Shown here: positions 35,683 to 45,611 of the stretch, piece after piece
How positions within the stretch are numbered: position 1 is the first letter of the stretch
Layout: every line of letters starts with the position of its first letter
Assembly: GCA_025454795.1 (NCBI GenBank)
Contig: JALONT010000016.1
Coordinates: 1 to 64,000, forward strand
Length of the DNA stretch: 64,000 nucleotides
Source: Bacteroidales bacterium
GTDB taxonomy: Bacteria; Bacteroidota; Bacteroidia; Bacteroidales; VadinHA17
Direction of reading: 5' to 3'
Position numbers and translations under genes: made by a program
Notes under the pieces: generated by a model
Databases searched by the model: none
What the model saw: only the letters and a program-made list of their open reading frames with translations
Told to the model about the DNA's origin: nothing

Positions 35683-37122
35683 ATGTATCGTACAGAAAAA
35701 GATACTATTGGAGAAAAGCAGATCCCTGCTGATGCTCTGTATGGGATTCATGCCCTGAGAGCAAAAGAGAATTTTCCCGGTAATACACCTTTTCCTGTCG
35801 AATGGTATAAAGCTGTAGGAATCACCAAGCTGGCTTGCTACAAAACCTACAGGAGATTCCATGATGCTGCCGCTCTTAAGTCAGGCCCGGAACTCCCCTT
35901 CAAAACAATTAATGAAAACATTCTTAATGCCCTGATCATTGCTGCTGAAGAGGTTGCCGGTGGAAAATATTATGATCAGTTTATTGTCCCGGCTGTACAG
36001 GGAGGTGCTGGCACCAGTATAAATATGAATATCAATGAGATAATCACTAATGCAGCGCTTATCGGGACAGATAATAAGTGTGGAGAATACACTATAATAG
36101 ATCCGACCGAGGATGCGAATGTATTCCAGTCGACAAATGATGTAATTCCTACTGCTCTCACAATAGCTGTAATGAGGGCTTTGGAATCACTTGAGAAAGA
36201 GATTAATAACCTGAGACAAAAGGTTGAGGAATTTGAAAGGAATAACAGGGAAAAGCTCCGTCCGGGTTACACACAGATGCAGGAGGCAGTGCCATCATCA
36301 TTCGGATTGCTCTTCAGCACATATAATGAAGCATTATCACGCGACTGGTGGAGAGTCTCGAAATGTTTTGAGAGGATAAAGAATGTTAACCTGGGTGGAG
36401 GTGCCATCGGGACTGGTATCGCCATCCCGCGCTTCTTCATTATGGAAGTGGTTCCTGAACTGCGGACTCTGACAGGACTGCAGCTCACACACAGTGAAAA
36501 CCTTACCGATGCAACATCCAATCTCGACAAATGGGTTGAAATTCATGCAACTCTTAAAGCGCATGCCGTCAACCTCGAGAAAATGTCTTCTGACCTGAGA
36601 CTTCTTGCATCCGACATCTCAGGATCAAAGACTATTTCAATACCTGCAAAACAGGTCGGCAGCTCAATAATGCCAGGGAAAGTTAATCCTGTAATACCCG
36701 AATTTGTTATATCTGCAGCTCATAAGGTTTATTCCAACGACATCCTGATCAGCTCCCTTTGCGGACAGGGAACGCTGGAACTTAATGCATACCTTCCGGT
36801 AATCGGCTGTTCTATAATAGAAAGCCTTAACCTGCTGATATCATGCAATATAACACTTCTGAAAAATTTATTTTCAGGACTTGTGATTAATGAATCTGCA
36901 GGTTACCAGGCACTTATCCAAAGTCCTTCTGTGACAACAGTCCTCACACCGCATATCGGTTATCATAAAGCTGCAGTACTGGCAAAACTAATGAAGGAGA
37001 ATAAAATTGATATTTTCGAAGCCAATGCACTTCTGAAGGTGGTTGACAATACAAAACTGAAGGTTATCCTGCAGCCGGGGAATCTGCTTAAACTGGGATT
37101 TACTCTCGATGAAATTTCCTAA
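35683..37122 (+). CDS. aspA: Aspartate ammonia-lyase
   Basis: 479-aa cytosolic enzyme converting L-aspartate to fumarate and ammonia. The start GEKQIPADALYGIHALRAKENF (first part diagnostic), GGAGTSINMNINEIITNAAL, and the fumarase/aspartase signature GSSIMPGKVNP (about 326-336) with the flexible catalytic loop Ser are all present. Length is normal. It lies between the sigma-54 activator (3 nt) and hydF (21 nt). Aspartases recur in [FeFe]-hydrogenase maturation clusters, so it may supply ammonia or fumarate in that context; this is inference. Confidence 0.9.
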   Translation: MYRTEKDTIGEKQIPADALYGIHALRAKENFPGNTPFPVEWYKAVGITKLACYKTYRRFHDAAALKSGPELPFKTINENILNALIIAAEEVAGGKYYDQFIVPAVQGGAGTSINMNINEIITNAALIGTDNKCGEYTIIDPTEDANVFQSTNDVIPTALTIAVMRALESLEKEINNLRQKVEEFERNNREKLRPGYTQMQEAVPSSFGLLFSTYNEALSRDWWRVSKCFERIKNVNLGGGAIGTGIAIPRFFIMEVVPELRTLTGLQLTHSENLTDATSNLDKWVEIHATLKAHAVNLEKMSSDLRLLASDISGSKTISIPAKQVGSSIMPGKVNPVIPEFVISAAHKVYSNDILISSLCGQGTLELNAYLPVIGCSIIESLNLLISCNITLLKNLFSGLVINESAGYQALIQSPSVTTVLTPHIGYHKAAVLAKLMKENKIDIFEANALLKVVDNTKLKVILQPGNLLKLGFTLDEIS

Positions 37123-37143
37123 TATTGCCTTACATTCATTTTT

Positions 37144-38376
37144 ATGATAACTAAAGGCAGAGAATCCAAACCGCATATAGGTATTTACGGACGCCGTAAT
37201 AACGGGAAGAGCAGTCTTATCAATTCCCTTGCAAGTCAGGATATTGCTATTGTCTCGGACCATGCCGGAACGACCACCGATCCTGTTAAAAAATCGTTCG
37301 AAATAACCGGTTTCGGTCCCGTAATTCTTGTTGACACTGCTGGTATAGATGACAGCGGGGAACTTGGTGATAAAAGAGTGGAACGAACAGTCAGAACACT
37401 GGAGATCATCGACCTGGCAATACTTGTTGTTACTGACAACTCCTGGGGAGGATCTGAAGATGACCTTATAAGCAGATTCAGGGACCAGGATCTACCTTAT
37501 ATTATAATACACAACAAATCGGATATCATGCAACCAACACCCGGATTCCGCGAAGAGGTAAGAAAAAAATGCGGAACGGACCTTCTTGAGTTTTCAGCTA
37601 TTGATAAACGGAACTATGAAGAACTTATTGATCTTATCCGGATTACAATATCTGAACATTCATTTAAAATCCCGACCCTTCTCGGAGATCTTATAAAGTA
37701 TGGAGATATTGTTATTCTGATTACGCCTATCGATGTTGAGGCTCCGGCAGGCAGACTAATACTTCCCCAGGTCCAGGCTATCCGTGATATCCTTGATAAT
37801 GATGCTGTTGCAATAGTCCTGAAAGAGAGAGAAGTCGATGCTTTCCTGAAGAAGACCGGAATAAAACCTGCTCTGGCCGTTACTGATTCACAGGTTTTTG
37901 TCAAAGCCGATGCCTCAATACCACATGATATACCGCTTACCAGCTTCAGCATAATGCTTGCAAGATTCAAAGGAGACTTTGAAAATTACCTGAAAGGGAC
38001 TCCGAAAATCTCAGACCTGAAAGACGGAGACAGGGTTCTCCTCCTCGAGTCATGCACTCATCATGTTGCATGCGACGACATCGGAAGAACGAAAATACCA
38101 AGGTGGATCACCAATTTTACAGGTAAAAAAATTGATTATGATGTAGTTGCAGGACTTGATACCCTTCCCCGCCCAATAACTGATTATGCTCTCCTTATCC
38201 AGTGCGGAGGCTGTATGATAACCAGAAGGCAGCTCCATAACCGGTTGCAGCCTGCCATCAAAGCGGGAATTCCCGTTACCAACTATGGAATGGCAATTGC
38301 CTGGGTACAGGGAATATACAGGAGAGCTATTGCGCCTTTTGTGAAAGGATCTGATGATAGTCTGAACTATCTGTAA
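37144..38376 (+). CDS. hydF: [FeFe]-hydrogenase H-cluster maturation GTPase HydF
   Basis: 410-aa scaffold that carries the di-iron subcluster to HydA. The N-terminal GTPase has G1 GRRNNGKSSL (about 13-22), G3 DTAGIDD, G4 HNKSD and a SAID-like G5. A dimerisation domain follows. The C-terminal [4Fe-4S] domain has SCTHH (about 302-306) and QCGGC (about 352-356), the expected Cys-x-His plus HCxxC-type ligands in slightly variant form. HydE, HydG and the hydrogenase itself are not in the window. The stop codon abuts the convergent next gene with no base between. Confidence 0.93.
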   Translation: MITKGRESKPHIGIYGRRNNGKSSLINSLASQDIAIVSDHAGTTTDPVKKSFEITGFGPVILVDTAGIDDSGELGDKRVERTVRTLEIIDLAILVVTDNSWGGSEDDLISRFRDQDLPYIIIHNKSDIMQPTPGFREEVRKKCGTDLLEFSAIDKRNYEELIDLIRITISEHSFKIPTLLGDLIKYGDIVILITPIDVEAPAGRLILPQVQAIRDILDNDAVAIVLKEREVDAFLKKTGIKPALAVTDSQVFVKADASIPHDIPLTSFSIMLARFKGDFENYLKGTPKISDLKDGDRVLLLESCTHHVACDDIGRTKIPRWITNFTGKKIDYDVVAGLDTLPRPITDYALLIQCGGCMITRRQLHNRLQPAIKAGIPVTNYGMAIAWVQGIYRRAIAPFVKGSDDSLNYL

Positions 38377-41361
38377 CTAGAACCTGAAATATATAAACGG
38401 TATCACTTCCGTGCTTCTCATCGAGTACAGCAGAACAGCAATAAGCATAATAACTATTACCTGTGCAGCAACCGGGATTCTGATAAAGAGGCCTCTGTAG
38501 GACTCCTTAACTGTTTCAGGCAGAAAATGAATGATATAGCCTGCCGTCATCAGAAGGATTACGCTGCTGTAAACAGGGACCAGAGTAAGATATGATCCGG
38601 GGGAGAAATTCTCCGTGATCTGCTTAAGCATCAGCATCGCACTATCCATATCAGTTGCCCTGAAAAAGATCCAGCAGAAGTTTACAAAATTGAAAGTAAT
38701 GAATATTGCCAGTATCCGTCCAAGCCAGCCTGTCTTTCTGCAATCCCAAAATATTGAACTCCACAACTTATTAATTACCAGTCCAATACCATGTAGTCCG
38801 CCCCAGATGACAAATCTTAATGAAGCACCATGCCATAAGCCACCCAGAAGCATCGTAGCCAACAGGTTCAGGTAAGTACGGATCTTTCCCTTCCTGTTGC
38901 CTCCCAACGAAATATAGAGATAATCACGGAGCCACTGTGACAATGAAATATGCCATCTTTTCCAGAAATCCGTTATATTTCTCGCCTTGTATGGTGAGTT
39001 AAAATTGAAAGGTAGCCTGAAACCCAGTATCAATGCAACACCGATGGCAATATCAGTGTAACCAGAAAAATCACAATATATCTGAAGTCCGTATCCATAT
39101 ATTGCCATCAGATTCTCAAAACCTGAATAGATTGCCGGGGCATCAAAAACACGGTCGACCAGATTGACTGCAATGAAATTGGAGATTATTATCTTTTTAA
39201 TTAATCCCTTTGATATCAAGTATATAGCATGGCTGAATTCGCGCTTTGTAAGCCTGAATTCCTGGTATATCTGCGGAATAAAAAAAGAAGCTCTTACTAT
39301 CGGACCGGCAACAAGATGCGGGAAAAATGAAACATAAAAACCAAAATCAATAATATTCCTGACCGGCTCCATTTTTCTTCTATATATATCAATTGTATAG
39401 CTGAGTGACTGAAAAGTAAAGAAAGAAATACCGACCGGAAGTATTATATAGCTTATATCAAAGGATGTCCCCAGAATTGAATTTGAAAAAATTGAAAGGA
39501 AATCATAAACTTTGAACTGTGTTCCTAATAAACTATTTATTGTATTGATAATGAATCCAGTATACTTAAAATAACCAAGAAGTCCAAGATTTGAGACTAT
39601 GCTTAAAATGACAAAGAACTTCCTGGCAGTTTTCCTTTTTGATCTGTTTATCAGAAGCCCGCAACTGAAATCAATTACTGTCACAAATATCAGGATGAAC
39701 AGGAACAACCCTCCCGTTTTATAGTAAAAGAACAGGCTTATTAAAAAGAGGTAAATATTTCTGACCAGTAATTTCTTGTATACCAGGCTGTAACCAGCAA
39801 GAACCAAAAGAAAAAACAACCAGAAAGCAGGTGCTGTAAAAATAAATGGTTTCTCCGGGTCATAGCTGAATATTTCATAGGCAAGCTTTCCGGCCAATCC
39901 TTTTTCTGTGACCATTGAAGTCGGTACAACCTCTGTAACTGATTGCATACCGATAGTATCTGTAGTGACATGAGAGTTTAATGCCGGAACCGTGTCTTGT
40001 TCCTTACAGGGAAACATTGCTTCAGCAAGTAACTGCGACAACGTGTCGGCACCCGGATAAGTTAAGTGTACGTAATCTTTCTGAGCCAGAGCAGGTCTCT
40101 TTTGCGCCCATGAAACAATGGATGATTTACCTCCCATTGCACCGTAAGAGTCCCAGAAGATCACTCCTGCCTCCTGTGCTGCTTCTCTCTGTGCTTCAAT
40201 AATTGCTGGGATGTTCCTGTACGACACAACGCTCTCACCTTCCTGCTCAGCCATATCGGTAACTCCTATCAGCATTAAGGCAGCAGAAGGAGCCACCTCC
40301 TTAAGTGCTGAAAGCTGACGAAGCAAGCCACGTTTATAATAGGAATAGTCATCTCTTACATTCTTTACAATATTGAGCCCATAGTGAAGAATTATAAGGT
40401 CAGGTGAAAGCATTCTGAAAGACTCTGCAAGGTTATCCCTGTCAACCATAGTAAATTCAAGGCCGGCGCTGCCTCGCTGCGGAATATTATCAACAATAAT
40501 CCCGGCCCTGCTCTCAATGCTGATCCCATAAATATCAGGACTTACTCTTCCCTCAAATTCTATCAATATTTCCCTTGCGCCATAAAGGTTACAGGAAATC
40601 TCATGAAGGCCCGGTCCATTTCTCAGGGAGTCGGCAAGTAACTGCATATCATCAGCACGGACAGAAATATTCACCCTTCCGGTCTTATTGGAATACATCA
40701 TCCTCAGGAAATCATATTCAGAGACTGCACTGTCAGCAGAATTTGAAGGACGAATTCTGACAAAAGCTTTTTCGGGTTTTTCAGAAATATGATCATCCGG
40801 AAGATACCTGCAGATAGACATAAATGGACCCAGCCTGCAGTGTGATAAATTTCCTGATTTGAACGAGAGGTAATTATATCTCTTCCAGTCCGGTGACGAG
40901 CTAATCCAGAGTGATTTAGTGTACATCACCGGCATTACCGGGAGAAATAATCCGGGGCCTGTACCTTCCGTTCCTTCCCTTAACAATCTGCGGAGGTGAA
41001 AGGTAATGCGGTCGCCCTCAACCTGTGAATCTCCATAATAAAGGATCCTTGTCTGTTTTTCTGAATCACGCAGTGAATCAAGGAGGTGTCTCCACAGATC
41101 TTCCGGTTTTAAAAGAATTATTTTACGGGAAGTATCATTAAAACCTGCAGAATCAGGCTTTTGTTTGTATGTTGTATCAGAAAGATGCTCATTGACAGGC
41201 ATTTGATGCAATACAGAATCATCGGATATCTTATCAGGAAGAATGGAAGGGATGAATTCACTTATTGGCGGAAAAAGCCTGTTTTGTGGAAATATGTAAA
41301 AGATGCCGGTAAAACCGGCAAAGATGATCAGTAATAATAAAAACGACCTGAAAGGGCGCAT
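38377..41361 (-). CDS. SGNH hydrolase-MBOAT O-acyltransferase fusion protein
   Basis: 994-aa membrane protein. A membrane anchor lies at residues 5-25. An extracytoplasmic SGNH/GDSL-like domain covers about 90-460: block I YYGDSQVEGD with Ser about 112, block III HYGLNIVKN about 325 and block V DYVHLTYPG with the Asp/His pair about 429-432. After a membrane segment at about 510 comes an MBOAT domain with DFSGYTDIAIG, WKRWHISLSQWLRDYLY and the catalytic His near 842 in LWHGAS. MBOAT proteins such as AlgI and PatA move acyl groups across the membrane; the SGNH part could then transfer them to a surface polymer. Usually the two are separate genes. Substrate unknown. Confidence 0.88.
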   Translation of the reverse strand: MRPFRSFLLLLIIFAGFTGIFYIFPQNRLFPPISEFIPSILPDKISDDSVLHQMPVNEHLSDTTYKQKPDSAGFNDTSRKIILLKPEDLWRHLLDSLRDSEKQTRILYYGDSQVEGDRITFHLRRLLREGTEGTGPGLFLPVMPVMYTKSLWISSSPDWKRYNYLSFKSGNLSHCRLGPFMSICRYLPDDHISEKPEKAFVRIRPSNSADSAVSEYDFLRMMYSNKTGRVNISVRADDMQLLADSLRNGPGLHEISCNLYGAREILIEFEGRVSPDIYGISIESRAGIIVDNIPQRGSAGLEFTMVDRDNLAESFRMLSPDLIILHYGLNIVKNVRDDYSYYKRGLLRQLSALKEVAPSAALMLIGVTDMAEQEGESVVSYRNIPAIIEAQREAAQEAGVIFWDSYGAMGGKSSIVSWAQKRPALAQKDYVHLTYPGADTLSQLLAEAMFPCKEQDTVPALNSHVTTDTIGMQSVTEVVPTSMVTEKGLAGKLAYEIFSYDPEKPFIFTAPAFWLFFLLVLAGYSLVYKKLLVRNIYLFLISLFFYYKTGGLFLFILIFVTVIDFSCGLLINRSKRKTARKFFVILSIVSNLGLLGYFKYTGFIINTINSLLGTQFKVYDFLSIFSNSILGTSFDISYIILPVGISFFTFQSLSYTIDIYRRKMEPVRNIIDFGFYVSFFPHLVAGPIVRASFFIPQIYQEFRLTKREFSHAIYLISKGLIKKIIISNFIAVNLVDRVFDAPAIYSGFENLMAIYGYGLQIYCDFSGYTDIAIGVALILGFRLPFNFNSPYKARNITDFWKRWHISLSQWLRDYLYISLGGNRKGKIRTYLNLLATMLLGGLWHGASLRFVIWGGLHGIGLVINKLWSSIFWDCRKTGWLGRILAIFITFNFVNFCWIFFRATDMDSAMLMLKQITENFSPGSYLTLVPVYSSVILLMTAGYIIHFLPETVKESYRGLFIRIPVAAQVIVIMLIAVLLYSMRSTEVIPFIYFRF

Positions 41362-41375
41362 ATATTAGTCAGGAA

Positions 41376-42926
41376 TCAGCTCTTCTTTTTAATCTTAAGC
41401 TTCTGCCCCACCTGTATCTTCTGCGGATCCGAAATATTATTCAATGAGAGAACCTGGCTTGTAGTCACGTTGTCATACATCCTGACTATGTCCCATATCG
41501 TATCCCCATAACGTACCGTATGTGTAATATATTCATTATCAGTCTCAACGGCGGTAACGGTCTGATCAGATTGTATGGTGGCCGGAGTACTTTTTCCGAT
41601 CATGGACTGCTTGCTGGCAAACGTCATTGTATCTACTTTCGAATAGTAGTCAGATTTTGAAGGATCGACATATATCACAAGTTTCTGGCCAATCCGTATT
41701 GTATTCCGGTAGATATTATTCCAGTATCTGAGATCCGATAAACCAACACGGTACCATTCTGAAATGAACCCGAGGTTATCACCATCTTTGACGGTATATA
41801 TCAGTTTTGTTTTTCCTTTTACATCAGCTGGCAGATAAGCTGATCTGGAAGGGTCTGCTATCTGTGTTGCCCTGTTCAGGTAAATATCAGGTTTATAACT
41901 TCTTATTGTGTCGTTAAGATCAATAAAATCGCCAAGATGGCTTAATGGTAAAGTCAGAGCCAGCGGTTTTGATGATCCGGGTACAAGTCCTGTCCTGTAC
42001 TGAGGATTCAGTGCGCGGAGTTCTCCGAGAGGGATCTTCATAACCTCCGAGATCTGCGTAAGATGAATATCTTTATTCACCATAATTGTATCTGTTGCAA
42101 CCGGGATATTCAAAGGAAGCGGCCTCAGATTATGTTCGGGATAATAATTCAGGGCATAAGCTGCTGCAACATACTGAGGGATGTATCCTCTTGTTTCCCG
42201 GGGTAGTCTGTAGTAGATCTCCCAGTAATCCTTTTTGTTACCCGATCTTCTGATCGCTTTATTGACATTGCCCGGTCCACAGTTATATGCAGCAATCACA
42301 AGAATCCAGTCATGATAAATATTGTAGAGATCCTTCATGTACCTGGCAGCTGCATGAGTTGCTTTTAACGGATTCCTTCTTTCGTCAACGATGGAATTGA
42401 TTGTAAGCCCGTACATGCGTCCGGTGCTGTACATGAACTGCCATAAACCTGTTGCACCGGAATATCTGTTAACCGCGTTGGGATTTAGTGCCGACTCGAT
42501 CACTGCCATATATTTAAGCTCTGTAGGAAGCCCGTATGAATCAAAAACATCTTCTATCATTGGGAAATAATAATCCTTGAGTCCCAGTACAGCGCTGAAT
42601 TGTTCCCTTTGTCTTATTGTATAAACATGGATATGATTCTTTATAATACTGTTATAGTTAAGTTTAATAATTGAATTAATCCTGCTGATCCTGTTTTTAT
42701 ACACTGAATCTGAATATTGAATCCCCGCTGTATCGTTTGAAAAGATCCCGGGATTATTCTGAAGCGCTAGCTTCACGTACCAGCTGTTCACAAGACTGTC
42801 AAGATCAGAAGTGATCTTTTCTGAACCGATATCGGATTTAATTATTATTGTGTCCGTAATGGAAGATGCCCCGGCATTAATTATTACCGTGAAAAGTATT
42901 GCAAATAAAGTATTGAATCTGATCAT
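41376..42926 (-). CDS. Membrane-bound lytic transglycosylase with LysM repeats (MltD-like)
   Basis: 516-aa exported peptidoglycan lyase. A signal peptide is at 1-20. The SLT domain (about 130-260) has catalytic Glu about 144 in AVIESALNPNAV, then GATGLWQFMYSTGRMYGL and AAYNCGPGNVN. At least two LysM domains bind glycan at the C-terminal side: about 373-416 (YTVKDGDNLGFISEWY) and about 466-513 (HTVRYGDTIWDIVRMY, ending in KLKIKKKS). It would cleave murein to 1,6-anhydro products. It follows a DUF5683 gene after 12 nt in the parA-parB gene line, as seen often in Bacteroidota. Confidence 0.92.
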   Translation of the reverse strand: MIRFNTLFAILFTVIINAGASSITDTIIIKSDIGSEKITSDLDSLVNSWYVKLALQNNPGIFSNDTAGIQYSDSVYKNRISRINSIIKLNYNSIIKNHIHVYTIRQREQFSAVLGLKDYYFPMIEDVFDSYGLPTELKYMAVIESALNPNAVNRYSGATGLWQFMYSTGRMYGLTINSIVDERRNPLKATHAAARYMKDLYNIYHDWILVIAAYNCGPGNVNKAIRRSGNKKDYWEIYYRLPRETRGYIPQYVAAAYALNYYPEHNLRPLPLNIPVATDTIMVNKDIHLTQISEVMKIPLGELRALNPQYRTGLVPGSSKPLALTLPLSHLGDFIDLNDTIRSYKPDIYLNRATQIADPSRSAYLPADVKGKTKLIYTVKDGDNLGFISEWYRVGLSDLRYWNNIYRNTIRIGQKLVIYVDPSKSDYYSKVDTMTFASKQSMIGKSTPATIQSDQTVTAVETDNEYITHTVRYGDTIWDIVRMYDNVTTSQVLSLNNISDPQKIQVGQKLKIKKKS

Positions 42927-42938
42927 TCTGTTATTAAG

Positions 42939-43625
42939 TTAAAATGTTACCCGAAAGTTTATGCTCATTCCCACCCCTGGTTCTCCCGGAACCGGAATTT
43001 GCACCGGTGCAATTCCCAATTCGAGGCTATCGCTTATATCGTAATTAAAAAGGCTTGCATCAACATTGGCATCAAGAATAGTAAAAAGGTACCATGCTGC
43101 GACGCCAATATACGAAAGATCACGGTATTTTTTAAAATAATCAATCTTCCTGAGCATAGCTTCTTTATACCATGATTCACTGGAAATATCATAAGTACCA
43201 GGATGGAGGACCGGATCATAAGTTGACGGATCTACATCTTTAATAATTTCAATATAAGAGTCTGTCTCCGGGATCTTGTCTGTAAAATCCTGGTATCCTT
43301 TCATATACTTGTTGTAATATGTTGTATTGAAGCTTATGGCATATATTACCCCACCGAAACCTGCGTAGACGAAAGGTACTTTCCAGTATTTTTTGTTATA
43401 GATCTGTCCGAGGCCCGGCAAGGCCACTGCAAGCATTGTAGCCCTGAAAGGTTCAGCTTTAAACAATTGCTTTTTTGTTTTAGGGGATGGTAAAGTATCC
43501 TGTGCATTGATGTTCTGATGAAAACCCCAGAGCAGCAAAAGGAGCAGAATTATTATTTTATTTGTCGCCTTCAAAATAAGTTTTAACCGTGAATGCTTCA
43601 CAGTACCATTAAAACGGAGCGACAA
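42939..43625 (-). CDS. DUF5683 domain membrane protein
   Basis: 228-aa protein of the Bacteroidota family DUF5683. An N-terminal hydrophobic segment (IIILLLLLLWGFHQNINAQ) acts as signal or anchor. The domain core shows MLAVALPGLGQIYNKKYWKVPFVYAGFG (its PGLGQIYNKKYWK part is diagnostic) and later YRDLSYIGVAAWYLFTILDANVDASLF. Its function is unknown. It sits 11 nt after parB and 12 nt before the lytic transglycosylase, suggesting an envelope or cell-division role. Confidence 0.88.
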   Translation of the reverse strand: MSLRFNGTVKHSRLKLILKATNKIIILLLLLLWGFHQNINAQDTLPSPKTKKQLFKAEPFRATMLAVALPGLGQIYNKKYWKVPFVYAGFGGVIYAISFNTTYYNKYMKGYQDFTDKIPETDSYIEIIKDVDPSTYDPVLHPGTYDISSESWYKEAMLRKIDYFKKYRDLSYIGVAAWYLFTILDANVDASLFNYDISDSLELGIAPVQIPVPGEPGVGMSINFRVTF

Positions 43626-43636
43626 AGATAATTATT

Positions 43637-44524
43637 TTAAGAGTTCAGGCGATCAAATACACCCAAAATGCGCTCCATATCTTCAGGGTTTTCGAATGGA
43701 ATTACTATTTTCCCTTTCCCCTGTTCATTAATTCTGAAGTTTACTTTGGCTGAAAATATTTTGTTGAGATGCTCTGAAAGCTGTACAAAATCCTGGTTCA
43801 GCTTTTTCTTCCTCTCTGATTTTGTCGGGTCTTTGACAATCTCCGTCTGCAGCTGTCTGACCAGCTCTTCGGCCTGACGTACAGACAGGTCTCCATCAAT
43901 TATCTTGTAATAAACGCTTATCTGTATTTTCGGATCATCAATATTTACGAGGGTTCTTGCATGCCCCATCATCAGGTGTTTATTCTTTATTCCAAGCTGG
44001 ATCTCAGCCGGTAATTTAAGTAGTCTCAGATAGTTGGCAACCGTTGATCTTTGCTTACCGACTCTTTCGCTTAGTTGTTCCTGGGTCAGCTTGCACTCCT
44101 CAATAAGCCTCTGGAAACTGATGGCTACCTCAACTGCGTCGAGATCTTCCCTCTGAATATTCTCTACCAGAGCAAGTTCAAGCATCGCCTGATCATCGGC
44201 AGTCCTGATAAATGCCGGAACATGTGACAGGCCAGCCAGCCTGGCTGCTCTGAGACGTCGTTCTCCTGCTATAAGCTGGTATCTTCCGTTGCCTGTTTCT
44301 CTGACAGTCAGAGGCTGAACGATTCCAAGCTTTCTGATTGATGATGCCAGTTCTTCCATTGACTGTTCATCGAAATGGGTCCTGGGCTGAAAAGGGTTAG
44401 CATCTATTGAGTCGACCGATATATCCTGGTTAGCTTCAACTTTTTTTTCAAGGATCTCTTTCTCAACACCTTCAATCAGAGCTCCCAGACCTCTTCCCAA
44501 TGCATTTTTCTTTGTCATTATCAT
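43637..44524 (-). CDS. parB: ParB/Spo0J chromosome-partitioning protein
   Basis: 295-aa centromere-binding CTPase. The N-terminal GRGLGALIEG motif contacts ParA. The CTP-binding domain shows VDSIDANPFQPR, RKLGIVQPLTV and GERRLRAARLAG (about 87-98). A helix-turn-helix follows (LTQEQLSERVGKQRSTVANYLRLLKL, first 20 residues diagnostic), and the C-terminal dimer domain completes it. It follows parA by 29 nt. I searched the window by eye for a parS-like TGTTNCACGTGNAACA palindrome and found none. Confidence 0.94.
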   Translation of the reverse strand: MIMTKKNALGRGLGALIEGVEKEILEKKVEANQDISVDSIDANPFQPRTHFDEQSMEELASSIRKLGIVQPLTVRETGNGRYQLIAGERRLRAARLAGLSHVPAFIRTADDQAMLELALVENIQREDLDAVEVAISFQRLIEECKLTQEQLSERVGKQRSTVANYLRLLKLPAEIQLGIKNKHLMMGHARTLVNIDDPKIQISVYYKIIDGDLSVRQAEELVRQLQTEIVKDPTKSERKKKLNQDFVQLSEHLNKIFSAKVNFRINEQGKGKIVIPFENPEDMERILGVFDRLNS

Positions 44525-44553
44525 TACTTTTTCAGTTGAATGGTAAAACGCTG

Positions 44554-45336
44554 TTAAGCCTGATTTACCCTGGATTCCACTTTCTCTATCAGTTCTTTGG
44601 CAAGATTGAGGTAGTTGACGGTTCCTCTTGAATCGACATCGTAAAGGATTGCCGGTTGACCAAAGCTGGGTGCCTCAGAAAGTTTGACATTACGCTGAAT
44701 AATGGTCTTGAATACCATCTGCTGAAAATGTTTATTCACTTCATCTGCCACCTGGTTGGATAATCTGAGCCTTGAATCGTACATTGTAAGGAGAAATCCT
44801 TCTATTTCAAGCTCAGGATTAAGATTATTCTGAATGATCTTTATGGTATTAAGCAGCTTTCCAAGCCCCTCAAGAGCAAAATACTCACATTGAACCGGTA
44901 TAATCACTGAATGAGATGCTGTAAGTGCATTAACCGTAAGCAGCCCAAGCGATGGAGAACAGTCAATAAGGATGTAGTCGTAATTTTTCTCGATTTTTTT
45001 CAGTACCTCTTTAAGAATTTTTTCTCTCTCCGGCCTGTCGAGCATTTCAATCTCGGCACCCACAAGGTCAATATTGGAGGGTATTAGTGAAAGGTTATCT
45101 ACCTCACAGGAGATTACCGCCTCTCCAGGTTCTTTTCCATCTATCAGACAATCATAAATTGTGCTCCGTATCTGCCGTGTATCCACACCAATACCTGAGG
45201 TAGCATTTGCCTGCGGATCAGCATCAACTATAAGCACCTTTTTTTCGAGAGCTGCAAGACTTGCTGCCAGGTTTATGGCAGTTGTTGTCTTTCCCACACC
45301 ACCTTTCTGATTCGCTATTGCTATTATCCTTCCCAT
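44554..45336 (-). CDS. parA: ParA/Soj chromosome-partitioning ATPase
   Basis: 260-aa Walker-type ATPase that moves ParB-parS along the nucleoid. The deviant Walker A KGGVGKTTTAINLA is at residues 11-24, with the signature Lys. Walker A' is VLIVDADPQANAT (about 35-47) and Walker B IDCSPSLGLLTVNAL. Length is standard for chromosomal ParA. It is the first gene of the parA-parB-DUF5683-mltD series and has a TAAATTTG element 39 nt upstream. Confidence 0.95.
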   Translation of the reverse strand: MGRIIAIANQKGGVGKTTTAINLAASLAALEKKVLIVDADPQANATSGIGVDTRQIRSTIYDCLIDGKEPGEAVISCEVDNLSLIPSNIDLVGAEIEMLDRPEREKILKEVLKKIEKNYDYILIDCSPSLGLLTVNALTASHSVIIPVQCEYFALEGLGKLLNTIKIIQNNLNPELEIEGFLLTMYDSRLRLSNQVADEVNKHFQQMVFKTIIQRNVKLSEAPSFGQPAILYDVDSRGTVNYLNLAKELIEKVESRVNQA

Positions 45337-45375
45337 CTAATTTTTAATAAAATTTTATATTCCATTTGTGAGCTT

Positions 45376-45383
45376 CAAATTTA
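45376..45383 (-). promoter_or_regulatory. Putative -7 element (TAnnTTTG) for parA
   Basis: Minus-strand TAAATTTG matches the -7 consensus, 39 nt before the parA start. The rest of the 275-nt parA/lipid-kinase divergent gap holds a direct repeat of TGTCTTTGTG (two copies about 45497-45522) of unknown role. Confidence 0.4.
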
Positions 45384-45611
45384 CTATTTAATGCACCACT
45401 GCCTCCGGAAGTGAAAGATGTAATTGTAAACATTTTTTTTGTGGTTTTCAACATTTTATTAACAGTCTGTTCCCCCCTGTAAAACTATAATTTATTGTCT
45501 TTGTGTAACTTAATGTCTTTGTGCTTATGTGACTAAAAAATATTTCATAACCATGAAAGTACTATATCACAGTTTTATTTACATCTTTACGCGACATAAA
45601 AACCTGATCAT

